Source: Gentiana macrophylla
Lineage: Eukaryota; Streptophyta; Magnoliopsida; Gentianales; Gentianaceae
Direction: 5' to 3'
NCBI GenBank assembly: GCA_026214975.1
Contig: CM047810.1
Span: forward strand, 92,272,316 to 92,336,315
DNA: 64,000 bases
The notes under the pieces are model-generated. The model saw only the letters and a program-made list of their open reading frames with translations, searched no databases and was not told the origin of the DNA. This document shows positions 46,201-57,779 of this stretch, piece by piece; position 1 is the first letter of the stretch; every line of letters begins with the position of its first letter. The translations under genes were made by a program, and so were the position numbers.

Positions 46201-49200
46201 TACCTCATTCAGCTTCCTTCCTTCACGAGCTGCTTGCTCCTGAGCTCGCTTCAATGCTTTCAGCCTCCAGCTGGCACCTCCATCACCAACAAGTGAAGAG
46301 GAAAAGAGCTTGTCATTTCCTGTAATTTTTTCATCCATATCTTCTGGATAGCCAGTTCCCTCGTTTTTCAAGTAGGGATTCAGCTCTCTAGGGTCAACCT
46401 TCTTGACCTGTCCAGATACAAATGTCAATCAGTTTGTCAATAAATGATTCATATCCGAGAATAGCACCACAACGAGCAAAATCATTACATAGTATCATAA
46501 CTTAAAGGAAATCAAAATAATAATAACAAAAAGAAGCGCACCCCCACTCCCCCCCTTCTTCCCCGCGGCTTCTCCCTATATGTTTTTTACTGTTTAGTTG
46601 GTGAGTGGGGAAAGAAAAAACTCCTGTTAAAAGTCCTGAAATTGACTGCTATGTTTAATGATGCTCGTAACATATAATTTCTTCCTGAGGCTCGGAAGCT
46701 ATTCCTATTAATATTACAGGAAACAGTACTTGTACCCGAAAAAATAGGCATAACAGATAAGGTCTCTTCCATGTCTTTTTGATGTACACATGAGCGCACT
46801 ACCTGTTTTTTTCCTAGTTGTCCACCATCACAAGATCATAGATATACATTCTCTCATCCGGATTTTCCCATCATCACTGATCTATCTATTATGCTCAGTG
46901 CACACTTACAAAAATGAATCTCCACACACACACACACTCAAAAAAAGGATAAAAATGTAGAAACATAATTACCATGCCAAAAAATTCCCCACTGAATTCA
47001 GAACATAAAGTTTTCCATACAGTCCCCTATTTCTTATATTCTTATCCTGCACCTATCAAGAGTCCATTTATTGTAACCCATATTGGATTATGTATTATTT
47101 CAGCAGGGTAGCTGACCCTGCTGAGTATAAGTCTGCTGATAATTCAGCAGGGTATAGAATTTAAGAGAAGAAAGTGAAAAGAGAAATATAACTCTTGTAT
47201 TAAACTCAACCCAATAAGGTTGGTATAAATAGGTGAAATACAAAGCATGCTTATAAAGCATAAAGTGAAAAAGTAACTTTCCTAGATAAACTAAAAAGTA
47301 AGTAATAACAACCTAGATATCCTTTATAGGGTGGTTACAAACATAATAGAGTGGTTATACTCAAGTATCCTATCAAAAGTAATAAAGTTACATTTGTACA
47401 CATTAAAAATAATACTACGTAATAATTATCAATGAGACTTATACTCAAAGAGGTCGGCTACCTCTTTGAATCACCAGCCAGACTTCTCAACAGACTTATA
47501 TCCAAAGAGGGTCAGATACCTTCTTTGAATTATCAGCAGAGACTTATACTCAAAGAGGTCACTACCTCTTTGAAATAATACATAATCCAATACTCCTCCT
47601 CAAATTTGAATGGTAGATGTCTAACAATCCCACCGGTCGGTCCACACATTTGAAAAACTGATTTAGTGAGTCCTTTGGTGAAGATATCAGCTACCTGAAG
47701 CTTGGATTTGACATAGGATAGGTTGATGCTCCCATTAGTAACTTTTTCTGTGATGAAGTGCCTATCAATCTCAATGTGTTTAGTTCTATCATGCTGAACT
47801 GGGTTATTTGATATTTCAATTGCAGCCATACTGTCACTGTATAAACACATAGGTTTTGAGACTTGAATTTTTAGTTCAGACATGATTTTCTGAATCCACA
47901 AAAGTTCACAGATGCCTAAGGCAATTGCTCTATATTCTGCTTCTGCTGAACTTCTTGCCACTACAGATTGTTTCTTGCTTCTCCAAGAGACAAGGTTGCC
48001 AAAAACATAGATACACCACCCAGAAGTAGATTTTCTGTCCGTAGTAGAGCCAGCCCAATCAGCATCTACATAGCCTTCAATTTTTGTGTTTCCTTGTGCC
48101 CTAAAAATGACTCCCTTTCCTGGACATCCTTTTAGGAATCTCAGCAACCTTAGGGCAGCATTATAGTGAATTACCTTCGGAGAATGCATGAACTGACTAA
48201 GTTGACTTACTGAGAAAGGATATATACAGTGCAGTATGAGATAGGTAAATCAGTCTTCCCACAAGTCTTTGAAACTTTTCAAGATCATAATCTCCACCAT
48301 CTTCATCTTTTCCAAATTTAACAGTACTGTCCACAGGGGTGTCAGCAGGTTTGCATCCTAATAACCCATAATCAGAGAGCAAATCCATAGTATATTTCCT
48401 TTGGGTTAGTAAGATACCATTGGATGATCTTGCAACCTCTATTCCCAAGAAATATTTCAGAGGACCAAGATCTTTCACATCAAATTGTTGTTGCAGGAAG
48501 TGTTTTAGGTGAGCAATCTCAGATTCTGAACTTCCAGTGATGACAATGTCATCCACATATACTATGAGAATGGTAAGACCCCCCTGCTCAGGATGTTTGT
48601 AGAACATAGTGTGGTCCCCATGCCCCTGAGTATACTTTGCAAGTTTCATGGCTTTAGTGAATCTGTTAAACCATGCCCTAGGGGACTGTTTTAGTCCATA
48701 GATGGATTTATTCAGTTTTAGGACATGATTGGGTTTGGATACAAAGCCTGGAGGGTACTGCATATACACTTCTTCTTTTAGTTCCCCATTAAGGAAGGCA
48801 TTCTTGATGTCAAGCTGATGAAGAGGCCAATTTCTTGTTGCAGCAATGGATATTAGAAGTCTGACTGAGTTGAGCTTGGCTACTGGGGCAAAAGTCTCAT
48901 TGTAATCAATCCCCATAGACTGAGTGAATCCCTTGGCCACCAGTCTGGCTTTGTACCTGTTTACTGTGCCATCTGGATTGTGTTTGATATTAAACAGCCA
49001 CCTACACCCTACTGGTTTGACCCCTTTAGGTGTAGGTATACAGTCCCACGTGTGATTTTTATCTAAAGCATTCAACTCTTCCATGACAGCCTGCTTCCAT
49101 CTAGGGTGATTTAGGGCCTGATGGATGGTTTTAGGTGTTTGAGAAGAATCTAAGTTTGTCAAAAAAGTCCTATGTTGTCTAGACACTTTCCCATAAGACA

Positions 49201-52200
49201 CATATCTATCAATAGGATGTTTGGTACACTCCCTGGTACTTTTCCTTAAGGCAATAGGTAAGTCAGGAGTAGTTTCAGGGTTGGTCTCAGATTCCAAAGG
49301 AATGATAGGTCCAGAGACCCGAATTGTTACGATTTCTTTTTGTCGGTGTAGATGATAGGAGTTGGCATAGGAGGGTTAGGAGGCTCCTCCTCAATAGGAG
49401 TAGGTGTAGGGGAGTCAGATGACTCCTCCTCAAGAGTAAGACTGGATGAAGCAACAAGAGTTTCTGGTGTAGGAATGCTAGAGGGACCAAAGTCAGGTAT
49501 GGGAAGTGTGGTGGTACTTTGCAGAAACAGATAAGGTTCAATATTGTGACCCTGTTTGGTTTGGTAGAAGGGTTGGCCCTCAAAGAAGGTGACATCATAA
49601 GACACATAGAATCTGTGTGTGTTGGGATCAAAGCATTTATACCCCTTTTGAGTGGCTGAGTAACCTACAAAGATGGTTTTGATTGCCCTAGGATCCAGTT
49701 TGTTTTTTGTTGGTGAATGATTATGCACAAAGGCTGTGCATCCGAAAATTTTTAAAGGTAGAGAGGTAACAAGGTTGGAGTCAGGGAAGGTGGAGTGAAG
49801 AACATCAATGGGAGTTTTGAATTTTAGGATCCTGGATGGCATTCTGTTTATTAAAAAGTGGCGATGAGATGACCTCACCCCAATAGAAGTTTGGGACATT
49901 GTAGGTATAGAGGATGGTTACAGCAACCTCAGGAAGATGTCTGTTCTTTCTTTACGCTACCCCATTCTGTTGGGGTGTGTTGGTACAAGAGGTTTGATGA
50001 ATTATACCTTTTTTAGTAACAAATGGGTTCAGGCAAGTGTTTAGATACTCTGTTCCATTATCAGATCTTAGAATTTGGATTTTGGTTTGAAATTGTGTTT
50101 CAATCATGTTGTAGAAGTTTTCAAGCGGACTTGGGACTTCAGATTTATGTTTCATGAGGTATACCCAAGTTAGTCTCGTATGATCATCAATGAAGGATAC
50201 AAACCAGGGTTTGTGAGTTAGGTTAGTAGTTCTAGATGGGCCCCAAACATCAGAATGAATGAGCATAAAAGGCTTAGATATCTTGTAAGGAATGGACTTA
50301 AAAACATTTCTGGTTTGTTTTCCAAAGATACAATGTTCACATTTCAAATTTTCAATACAAACATCAGAAAATAAAGAGGGGTACATCCTTTTTAGGTAGG
50401 GAAAATTGGGATGACCTAATCTGAAATGTAAAGACATTATCCTATTACATTTAGAATCCAAACTAACAGAAAGACCACTTCCATTCTTAAGGCTGCTGCT
50501 ATGGATGTAATAAAGGCCATCTTCCTTCCTAGCACTGCCAATCTTCATCTCGAGACTCTCGATCCCGAAACTCACAAAGTGAGTTGAGTAAAACTTAGCA
50601 ACACATTTTCTATCCTTACAAAACCGGACCGACAGAGAAAAGGTTACAATCAAGCTTAGGAACATATAGAACAGAGTTTAGGGTGAGGTTTGGTAGGATT
50701 CTAACAGACCCTAGACCAACCACCTTAGAAGCAGTGCCATCAGCAATAGTAACATAGTGAGTCTTATTACTATTATTGAAAGATTGGAATAGAGAGTAAT
50801 CACCTGTCATGTGGCTAGATGCCCCAGAGTCCACAATCCAAGTTGGACTCTTACTTTGTGCAGTAGCTCCAGTGGAGGGTACAGCTGTTGCAGGCATCCT
50901 TTTGTCAAACAACATGTTTAAAGTGCCTCATCGCTCTTTGAAAAACCACAAGGCGCTTTCAAGAGTACTGAGTAAGCCTTCTTTTGCTCACCCCAGTTGC
51001 CCTCTGACTTGTTCTTTTGGTTTGTCATGAAATGTGGGGGTTTTCCATGGAGATTCCAGCAGTGATCCCTGATATGTCCCTTCTTCTTGCAGTAATCACA
51101 AGTAAGAGAGGGCCTTTGATCATTCCTCTTGTTTTGCCCTTGTTGTATCCGGCATTGGCAGATTCAATGTTGGACACTCATCAATGCCTTGAGTGTTCTC
51201 CTCTGGGGTACATAGGAGAGAGGCAGGAGGGTAGGAAGAAGACCTCCATTCATTACTCCCTTCCCGCTTTCCTCCTTTCTAATAGCAATATATGCTTCTT
51301 GTGCAGTGGGAAAGGTAGTGCAGGCAAGAGCTCTTTCTCTTGCTGACCTCGTAGATAGGATTGAGACCACTTGGAAGTCAAACACCCTTTCTTGTCTTTG
51401 CATCGTTTGTAATATAAAGAAGAATCAGCAGTGCATGACCATTGCACCTGAGTAAGTTGGTCATATTCCTGCCAGAGTTTGTTGAGGTTGTTGAAGTACT
51501 TGGTGACATCTTGTCCTCCCTGCTTAGTATCTTTCAGGATGTTTCTCAAGCCAAATGCTTGGGCAAAGTTACCCTGGTCTGAGAAGGTTTTAGCAACCTC
51601 TTTCCAGATTTCATGGGCAGATTTAGCAAATAGATGAACTTGGCCTATCTCATCAACCATTGAATTGATAAGCCAAGACATGACAGTGGCATTTTCTGTC
51701 CTCCAGGTGTTATATTCCTTGGAGGTGTGATCAGTAGGAGGAAGAGACTCACCAGTGAGGTAACCAATTTTGTTCCTCCCTGTGATATACATTTGGACAG
51801 ATTGTGCCCACTGAACATAATTTGGTCCAGAAAGTTTTTTCGAGGTGATTTGGAGAGAAGGGTTATCAAGAGTCATCATGAGAGAGTCTTGATTAGATTC
51901 TGCCATTTTTTTTTTTAAAAGAACAGAATTAAAGGGAAGAAGAAGAAGATGATGAAGTTAAAAAATCTGAATATAATTCAGAGGCTCCGATACCATATAG
52001 AATTTAAGAGAAGAAAGTGAAAAGAGAAATATAACTCTTGTATTAAACTCAACCCAATAAGGTTGGTATAAATAGGTGAAATACAAAGCATGCTTATAAA
52101 GCATAAAGTGAAAAAGTAACTTTCCTAGATTAAACTAAAAAGTAAGTAATAACAACCTAGATATCCTTTATAGGGTGGTTACAAACATAATAGAGTGGTT

Positions 52201-53373
52201 ATACTCAAGTATCCTATCAAAAGTAATAAAGTTACATTTGTACACATTAAAAATAATACTACGTAACAGAATTATCAGCAGACTTATACAAAGAGGTGGC
52301 TACCTCTTTGAATCACCAACCAGACTTCTCGGCAGACTTATATCCAGAGGTCGAGATACCTGCTTTGAATTATCAACAGACTTATACTCAAGCAGGTCGG
52401 CTACCCTTTGAAATAATACATAATCCAATAACCCACAACCCACCCACACCCCCCCAAAAAAAAATAAAGATTTGTTTGAAATGTTAATCAGACACGGTAT
52501 CCTTGGGACTTGCTTCTAAAGACAGTCTCTGTTTCATGTGAAAATTTCCAATGGAGATGTTTGAATCTCATTAGGTTTCGTGTAAAATATGTTAGTGTTA
52601 CAAAAAAAAATTGAGAGACAGAGAAAGTAACTTCATTTCTAAACAACAAGTTACTCTATTTCAGATGAAAGAAGTGAAGGAAAAATATTGTTTCAAGGAA
52701 CCTACATCTTGACCACGGCTTGAACTTCCTCAGGCTGTTGTCGAGACACGAGTTTGAGTATCTCATCTTTGTTATTTTTAGGTGAAGCATCCATTCTAAT
52801 CCCATTTCTTTCTAGAAATGCCATCAAAATTGTTCGACCGAGATGTGTCACCACCATCCGGTATTAACAAAAAGAGAACCATGCCAGTGAAAAACACAAA
52901 GAAAGCCATCAGTTCAAATACTAGAGAAAGGGAAAAGAAAATTTTAACAAATACTTATCATTCTTACCATCTTTTTTCTTGGTAAGCATGTTTTTTCGGA
53001 CCTTTTTTTATGGTTAGGCTCACTCTCATCGCTGTCACTCGCCGTCGAGAACTCATGAAACATCCTCATCCGAGGAATACCACTTTTCTTCTTCCTAGAC
53101 CCCTTTTTCTATTCTTTCAACATCATCCTCGAGCTAACGCCATGTGCCCGGGACCTCCTCTTTTTTCTCCTATCACTGTCTCTTCTACTTCCGGATTTCT
53201 TTTTCTCTTTCTTAGATCTGTCCAAATCACCATCTTTCACCTATCAACCAATTTAGAATATTAGTTGGAACAAAACGCATACAAGCAACATAATAGCAAC
53301 GCAAATTATTAAAGAACTACAGCTTCACCTTTTCAATTTCATCCCGAGGAATGAACTTCAAACCTGAAAGCAT
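43213..53373 (-). CDS. CWF19L2: CWF19-like protein 2 (CwfJ family), spliceosome-associated
   Basis: Coding exons read on the minus strand: 53329-53373 (MLSGLKFIPRDEIEK), 52968-53240 (Lys/Arg/Ser-rich), about 52706-52863 (WM motif region, borders uncertain), 46204-46407, 45963-46130, 45519-45860, 44669-44748, 44186-44552, 43743-43954 and 43213-43541. Most borders have GT-AG. The C-terminal half matches CwfJ_C_1 (RCQFCFDNPKRPKHLVVAIA and PVVPGHCCI, with the conserved HxxH-type PGH motif) and CwfJ_C_2, ending in FVKDWEPFDWTKQL. Members associate with the late spliceosome and help intron-lariat turnover, acting in the nucleus. Frameshifts interrupt four exons, mostly at homopolymers; splicing is otherwise conserved. 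It may be a functional gene with assembly errors or a recent pseudogene. A Copia sits in the intron after the 52.7-kb exon. Confidence 0.88.
44801..44970. mobile_element. MITE with ~49-bp terminal inverted repeats
   Basis: 170 bp. The left arm starts TTTTATGGTGCAAC and the right arm ends GTTGCACCATAAAA; the arms pair for about 49 bp with only a few mismatches. It lies in an intron of the CWF19-like gene. No clear target duplication is seen, so the superfamily is open (Mutator- or hAT-like by the long arms). Confidence 0.85.
46408..47080 (-). other. Intron of the CWF19-like gene, left of the Copia
   Basis: Non-coding. A CA microsatellite at about 46923 and C- and A-rich runs near 46540. It belongs to the same intron that resumes at 52431. 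Confidence 0.7.
47081..47152. repeat. 72-bp inverted copy of the LTR start at the outer end of the Copia
   Basis: Begins TATTGGATTATGTATTATTT, the reverse complement of the element's other outer end at 52411-52430 (20 of 20 match), and continues to follow that end inward for about 70 bp with small changes. It abuts the 3' LTR (47153). A 9-bp-arm hairpin TCAGCAGGG...CCCTGCTGA lies at 47100-47124. Confidence 0.85.
47153..47592 (-). repeat. 3' LTR of the intronic Copia
   Basis: 440 bp. On the minus strand it starts TATTGGATTATG and ends AAATTCTATA. Its start region (47432-47575) holds three ~45-bp units with hairpin arms CAAAGAGGT/ACCTCTTTG. It is preceded on the minus strand by the PPT at 47593-47604. 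Confidence 0.93.
47593..47604 (-). other. Polypurine tract of the intronic Copia
   Basis: TTTGAGGAGGAG on the minus strand, directly before the 3' LTR. Confidence 0.9.
47605..49297 (-). pseudogene. Intronic Copia RT and RNase H (single break)
   Basis: RT is open from 49297 to 48197 (366 residues): [52 protein letters not shown], the catalytic VYVDDIVITGS and FDVKDLGPLKYFLGIEVARS. A frame break near 48190-48210 separates it from the open RNase H (48189-47533), which has GYVDADWAGS, SWRSKKQSVVARSSAEAEYRA, LYSDSMAAIEI and KSKLQVADIFTKGL. Because only short damage separates the two parts, the copy is the best-preserved polymerase in the window. Confidence 0.93.
49298..51906 (-). pseudogene. Intronic Copia gag, protease and integrase (few breaks)
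   Basis: Gag starts at 51906 (MAESNQDSLMMTLDNPSLQIT) with LSGPNYVQWAQSVQMYITGRNKIGYL and EIWKEVAKTFSDQGNFAQAF. The zinc knuckle CDYCKKKGHIRDHC is near 51090-51050 in another frame. The protease motif WIVDSGASSHMTGDY is at about 50810-50860. Integrase (50665-49952) shows HFRLGHPNFPYLKRM, CEHCIFGKQTR, SDVWGPSRTT, SFIDDHTRLTWVYLM and RSDNGTEYLNT. The C-terminal KIFGCTAFVHNHSPTKNKLD and FVGYSATQKGYKCFDP are at 49899-49327. Breaks are near 51250, 50930, 50640, 49950 and 49320. Confidence 0.92.
51982..51995 (-). other. Primer binding site of the intronic Copia
   Basis: TGGTATCGGAGCCT on the minus strand, immediately inside the 5' LTR. It is close to the initiator Met tRNA site. Confidence 0.9.
51996..52430 (-). 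repeat. 5' LTR of the intronic Copia
   Basis: 435 bp, matching 47153-47592, with the same three hairpin units at 52270-52410. Followed outside by ACCCA. Confidence 0.93.
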
Positions 53374-54600
53374 TGGCGCAAAGCTGAGTCGTCAGCTGAA
53401 AAAGCAGCAAGAAAGAAAGAGTGAGCTTCCAGTCAATGATCATGTTTGTTTCCATCGGCTTCAGCACTTTATATCATAAAAGAAACAAGTTGATATGAAA
53501 AAGACCGGATGTAAAACTTTTACTCTAAGAAATCCACAAAAAGAAAGAAAAGTACAAGAAGTCATAATCCAACATCAAGTACAAATAAAGGAAGACATTC
53601 TGCAGCAAAATTAATATGGTATCCCGAAACATGATTGTTCGAACCAACAAACAGCTAGCAAGGCACACTGGCCACTGACCTTATGTGCACCCAATGGCAA
53701 CTACTTCGGCAATACGACATAACTTGAAAACAATCATCACTCCAACAATAAGAGATTTCATTACAGAGTCAACAAGATGTTGAAGATTGTACAAACTAAC
53801 AAATACATGCATAATCCAACAAAGCGAACTAGAGATTCGAAGCCAAAACACTATAACCCTCAAGGCCAAAAATAAAATTCTCTAAAAACTCCAGACTGTC
53901 TAAAAAAAACAAGAAGCAAGTCTGTACATACAGAGGATTATATATCAAATCACTATACAAGTCATCGAGCCGAGCAAATAAATGGAAACATGGAATAGGC
54001 ACCATACTATTAGGAGCATGAAAAGCACCCTGTCACAGCGATGAAAAATGATGCCTCTGGCTAGATATTCAATGACAGACCATGCCCACTGAATCAACCA
54101 GACAAAGGATTTGCAACAATAACAGCCATAAAACAAAAAGTCCAATTTTTGGTTGAATTATAGTGTAAAAAAACCGTTTCTTAATAAAGAAACTAAATTC
54201 AGCACCTTTTTTGCATCATTCAAACCCTTCCACACTTCAAATCTCTTACAAATGTAAAGTATAACAGAAAAAGTAAGAAAATCGCACTCTAAAACACTAA
54301 ATACCACAGGCAAGAGTCGTAAGGTTTGATTCGAAGAAAACCCACATCAATTTTTTGGTGCAACTTCAACGCCAGAATACCTAATTAAACCTAGAACGCT
54401 CATGCCCTGTTTTTGTTTAACATTGAACCCTAAAGACTAGATCGAAAGACATACCTGAAAATATGAAGTTGAAAGATGATCGCAGATGGTGAGATTGAAG
54501 CGCAGCTGCCAGAGGCGAAGTACAAGATACGGATAAAGAGAAGTGTCTTAGGTTCACATATGAAATTCTCCACTTCTATATTGGGGACTTCTTGCGCCAA
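53374..54600 (-). other. 5' UTR intron and first exon of the CWF19-like gene
   Basis: Upstream of the start codon on the minus strand, a donor (TTTTCAG|GTATGT) at 54454/54455 and the GC-richer exon 54455 to about 54560 fit an untranslated first exon joined to a leader just before 53373. The remaining ~1 kb is an AT-rich intron with no other gene. The transcription start is not defined. Confidence 0.55.
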
Positions 54601-54944
54601 AAATTTTGGTATTTTTATTTTTAATTTTGACGATCTGAAAATATCGTGTTTTTATTTTTTTTATTCAGAACAATGATGTTTTTTTTTTTTTTTCAAAACA
54701 AAATTGTTTATGTTTTATCATATTTTTCTTGAAAGTATTTTTATTAATTTTTTTGGTGTATCACAATTTTAGGATTATTTTTGGTGTATCGTAATGAAGG
54801 GATAAGTGATTAACAATAACGGAAATTATGAGTAGCTCACCCAATTTGCATCATTTTCTAAGTTTTTTTTACCTTGATTAAAAGTTGCTTTTAATGACCA
54901 TATTTTGACACATCATTAAATTTCTCTTATAAAAACCAGCTTTT
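54601..54944. other. AT-rich intergenic stretch
   Basis: A T-rich tract is at 54677-54693, and a short direct repeat TTTTTGGTGTATC occurs at about 54751 and 54778. No gene seen; probably includes the promoter of the CWF19-like gene. Confidence 0.4.
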
Positions 54945-55639
54945 ATGTAGTGTTGCCTCATATTCCGGCAAACAACCTGAAAATTAAACAGCATGTGTGG
55001 TATTTTCTGAACGACAATGCATAGTTTCGGGATAAGTCAACTGAAGACCCAAATCAGTTTTTGAACCACTTTATGCAAGTTTGGCAGACCGTGAAGATGA
55101 ACAGAGTTTCTAAGGAAGCGGTTAGGATGCTTTTATTCCTATTTGCATTGAAGGAGGCCGTGAGAGCTTGGTATGAGTCATTACCCCATGATTCCTCACA
55201 CACTTGGGACCAAGTGACTGCAAAGTTTATTGAAATAGTCACATCTCCAGAACGTTGGATATGAAGGCAGATATTGCAAACTTTGAACAATTGGATATGG
55301 AGAGCATGCATGAAGCCTGGGATAGATTTACAGCTATGTTGAGAAAGTGCCCGCATCACGGATTAAAGGCATGGAACCAAGTAAATCTCTTTTATGGTGG
55401 TTACGCGAGACAGATCAGTCAAATTTGAATGCGGCGTGTGGAGGAGATGTGATGAGTGTGCAACCTGACGTCGCATTGGCTACTATAGAGAGGATTGCAG
55501 AAAGCAATAGACAGTGGAAACGGGAGAAGAGCTTCGAGGAAGCCAATTGGCTCGTTCGGCCAAGTCGGGCCGAGTAAGGAATTTATAAAGATGCAAGCTG
55601 AAATGGCGAACTAAAGAAGCAAATGAGTGATGTGTTAGC
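54945..55639 (+). pseudogene. Gypsy gag relic, cut by the following Copia
   Basis: Plus-strand translation, in changing frames, gives IPANNLKIKQHV, TEDPNQFLNHFMQVWQTVKMN, AVRAWYESLP, TWDQVTAKFIE and HEAWDRFTAMLRKCPHHGL. This is the retrotransposon gag domain of Athila/Tat-like Gypsy elements. Stops occur near 55020 and 55260 and the rest of the element is missing. The fragment ends exactly where the Copia LTR begins at 55640. Confidence 0.85.
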
Positions 55640-57474
55640 TGTTAGGTGTAGTGCCCGAAAGACAATTATATAATTGTTTTAGGACAGAATTAATAATTCA
55701 TCTTATTATATGCATGTATGTTTATAATTAAGACACTACTTGAAAACCCTAAATACCTCGTTTATGTAATCACATAACTTTCGGTGTATGGCTATACACA
55801 AGAGGATTGAGTTAGTGAGATGTACTTAAAATTAACTTAGTCCGTAGCGTTTATTAATCGAGTACGGGTCTCATGATTAATTTGCTATTAATGCGCCCGA
55901 GAACACTTTAGGTGTGTGATCTTATCCGGATTTGTCGGTAATAGGTACTAGTGGGGCATTTATATATGATGATAATCATATAGAAATTTGGACCGATTTG
56001 ATTTGAGTTCTCGATATAATTCCGTAATCGAGAAGTTTTATCGAATCACAAGATGATCATATATGGATTAATCTTAATCTAAGGTGATCTGAGGCATTTA
56101 ACGCTAGACTAGGGTAGTGTTTGATGTGTTAGTAAGGATCACTTGAAGTATGTGGTCCAACACTTCTCGTTGGCTCTATTGCGGGATGAGTGAGTAGTCC
56201 GTGCTTTATTACGAGATATGGAATACATTCCTTCCCCGGGAAGTAGGCAGATGACAGATTCCTTATTTGTTGACCACAAAGCGATCGATCGGCCGAGTTC
56301 ATATTATATTGAATATGAACTAATTGATCACTAGGGGTTAATGGTAAATAAGGATAATATGTTTCGAGAAGGGTTTACGGAAATATCCCGAATCGAAATG
56401 AGCGATCTATGGAGGATTTATCCGTATGTAATGATTATATCGATGGACGCTTTCGACTCATAAATTGAGTGTAAGTTATCTATATTCGATAGAGTTCGAG
56501 GTTTGGGTTTATGGTGGTGTAATCCCGAATTAATAAGTTGGATATAATTATTCTGTCTCGGACGAATAATTTTATTTAATTTATCAGAATTCATCGAATA
56601 TGGGCCCGTTGGTGCCCCGACGCGCTTCCTAATATAAGATATAGGTTTTTCGTCGTTGACATCAATTATAATTAAATAGTTGGATTGACTATTTAATTGA
56701 TATATGATTAATTGTTTAGTTTAATTTAAATAATTAAATACACTGGAAAGAGCATTTTTAAGTAATTTCACCCAAATAAGTGTGTTGACTTTTTGACCAA
56801 ATTGGTCAAATATAGAAATGTGCGTGGACCTTATTTGATTAAGGTTGGTGGCGCATGTTTTGTTATATTATTTAATTATTAGTAAATTAGTTTCTTGGAT
56901 AATTATTTAATATGTGATTTATCTTTTATTTGTTAAATGATAATTCATGAAATATTAGATAATAATATGATTTATCCTAATTTGTTTGGGATAATTATTT
57001 TATTTATCTTTTATTTGGAAAAAGGATTAATGTAATAATTATCTCTTAATTATTTAATCCTTGGAGGTTAAGTTTACTCTCCTATATAAAGAGAAATTTC
57101 TTCCAAGCCTTTTGAAACACACTATTCACGTCACTATTCACAAGAGAAATTGTGCGAAAATTTGGCATCTATTCTGTAGGGTTGAGTTGGAATAATCTTG
57201 GGATTATTCCGGTAGCATATCAAGGAGGTCCGCGGCGGGAAACACCATCCACCTGGTGTTCTTTGGGAGACACACGTTGGAAGGCTGTGGCTTCTCAACT
57301 TGCATGGATACTACTTTGTTCTTGGAGTTAAGCACCATAAAAAGGTAAAAATCCAACCCCCTTGTAGGATTAGATCTTTTATTTATGTATTTTGTTTCGT
57401 TTAGATCTAGATCCGATACTTCCGCTGCGTAATCGGGTCAATCTATGATTGATCCGACGATATTACTTCTAACA
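55640..57474 (+). repeat. 5' LTR of the decayed Copia (1835 bp)
   Basis: Matches 63147-64000 over the visible part. A TATA-like CTATATAAAGAG is at about 57082-57093, near where U3 should end. The end TAACA precedes the primer site. Confidence 0.93.
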
Positions 57475-57476
57475 AG

Positions 57477-57489
57477 TGGTATCAGAGCC
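57477..57489 (+). other. Primer binding site of the decayed Copia
   Basis: TGGTATCAGAGCC, the standard initiator Met tRNA site of plant Copia, two bases after the 5' LTR. Confidence 0.93.
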
Positions 57490-57779
57490 TTTGATCTAAC
57501 GATCAAAGTATATGAATTTTAGATCTTGGAGTTTAAAAGACGCTTTAGATGTTTTATTTCGCTTTTTTTTTGGTAAAATTCGAATTTAATCATGATTGTA
57601 TGCTTGTGATTGTTGTGGTTGAAGAGATGGATTGGGGTTGGTATTGTTTTACTCGTTAGATCTATCAGAAACTCATATAAATTCCTTTATATGAGTATAG
57701 GAAATTTTGTAATTTTAATTTCCTAGAAGTAGATCTGTTTTGTTGCTGTTCCGTTTTTTATTTTTTCCCGGAGTTTGAG

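Larger units (their letters stand above)
47081..52430 (-). mobile_element. Copia retrotransposon inside a CWF19-like intron (same sense)
   Basis: A 5.35-kb minus-strand element between copies of ACCCA (47076-47080 and 52431-52435). LTRs are 47153-47592 and 51996-52430, with PPT TTTGAGGAGGAG and primer site TGGTATCGGAGCC. An additional 72 bp (47081-47152) lies inside the target duplication but outside the LTR. Gag, protease, integrase, RT and RNase H are in Copia order, with few frame breaks, so the insertion is young. It is in the transcriptional sense of the host gene. Confidence 0.95.
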
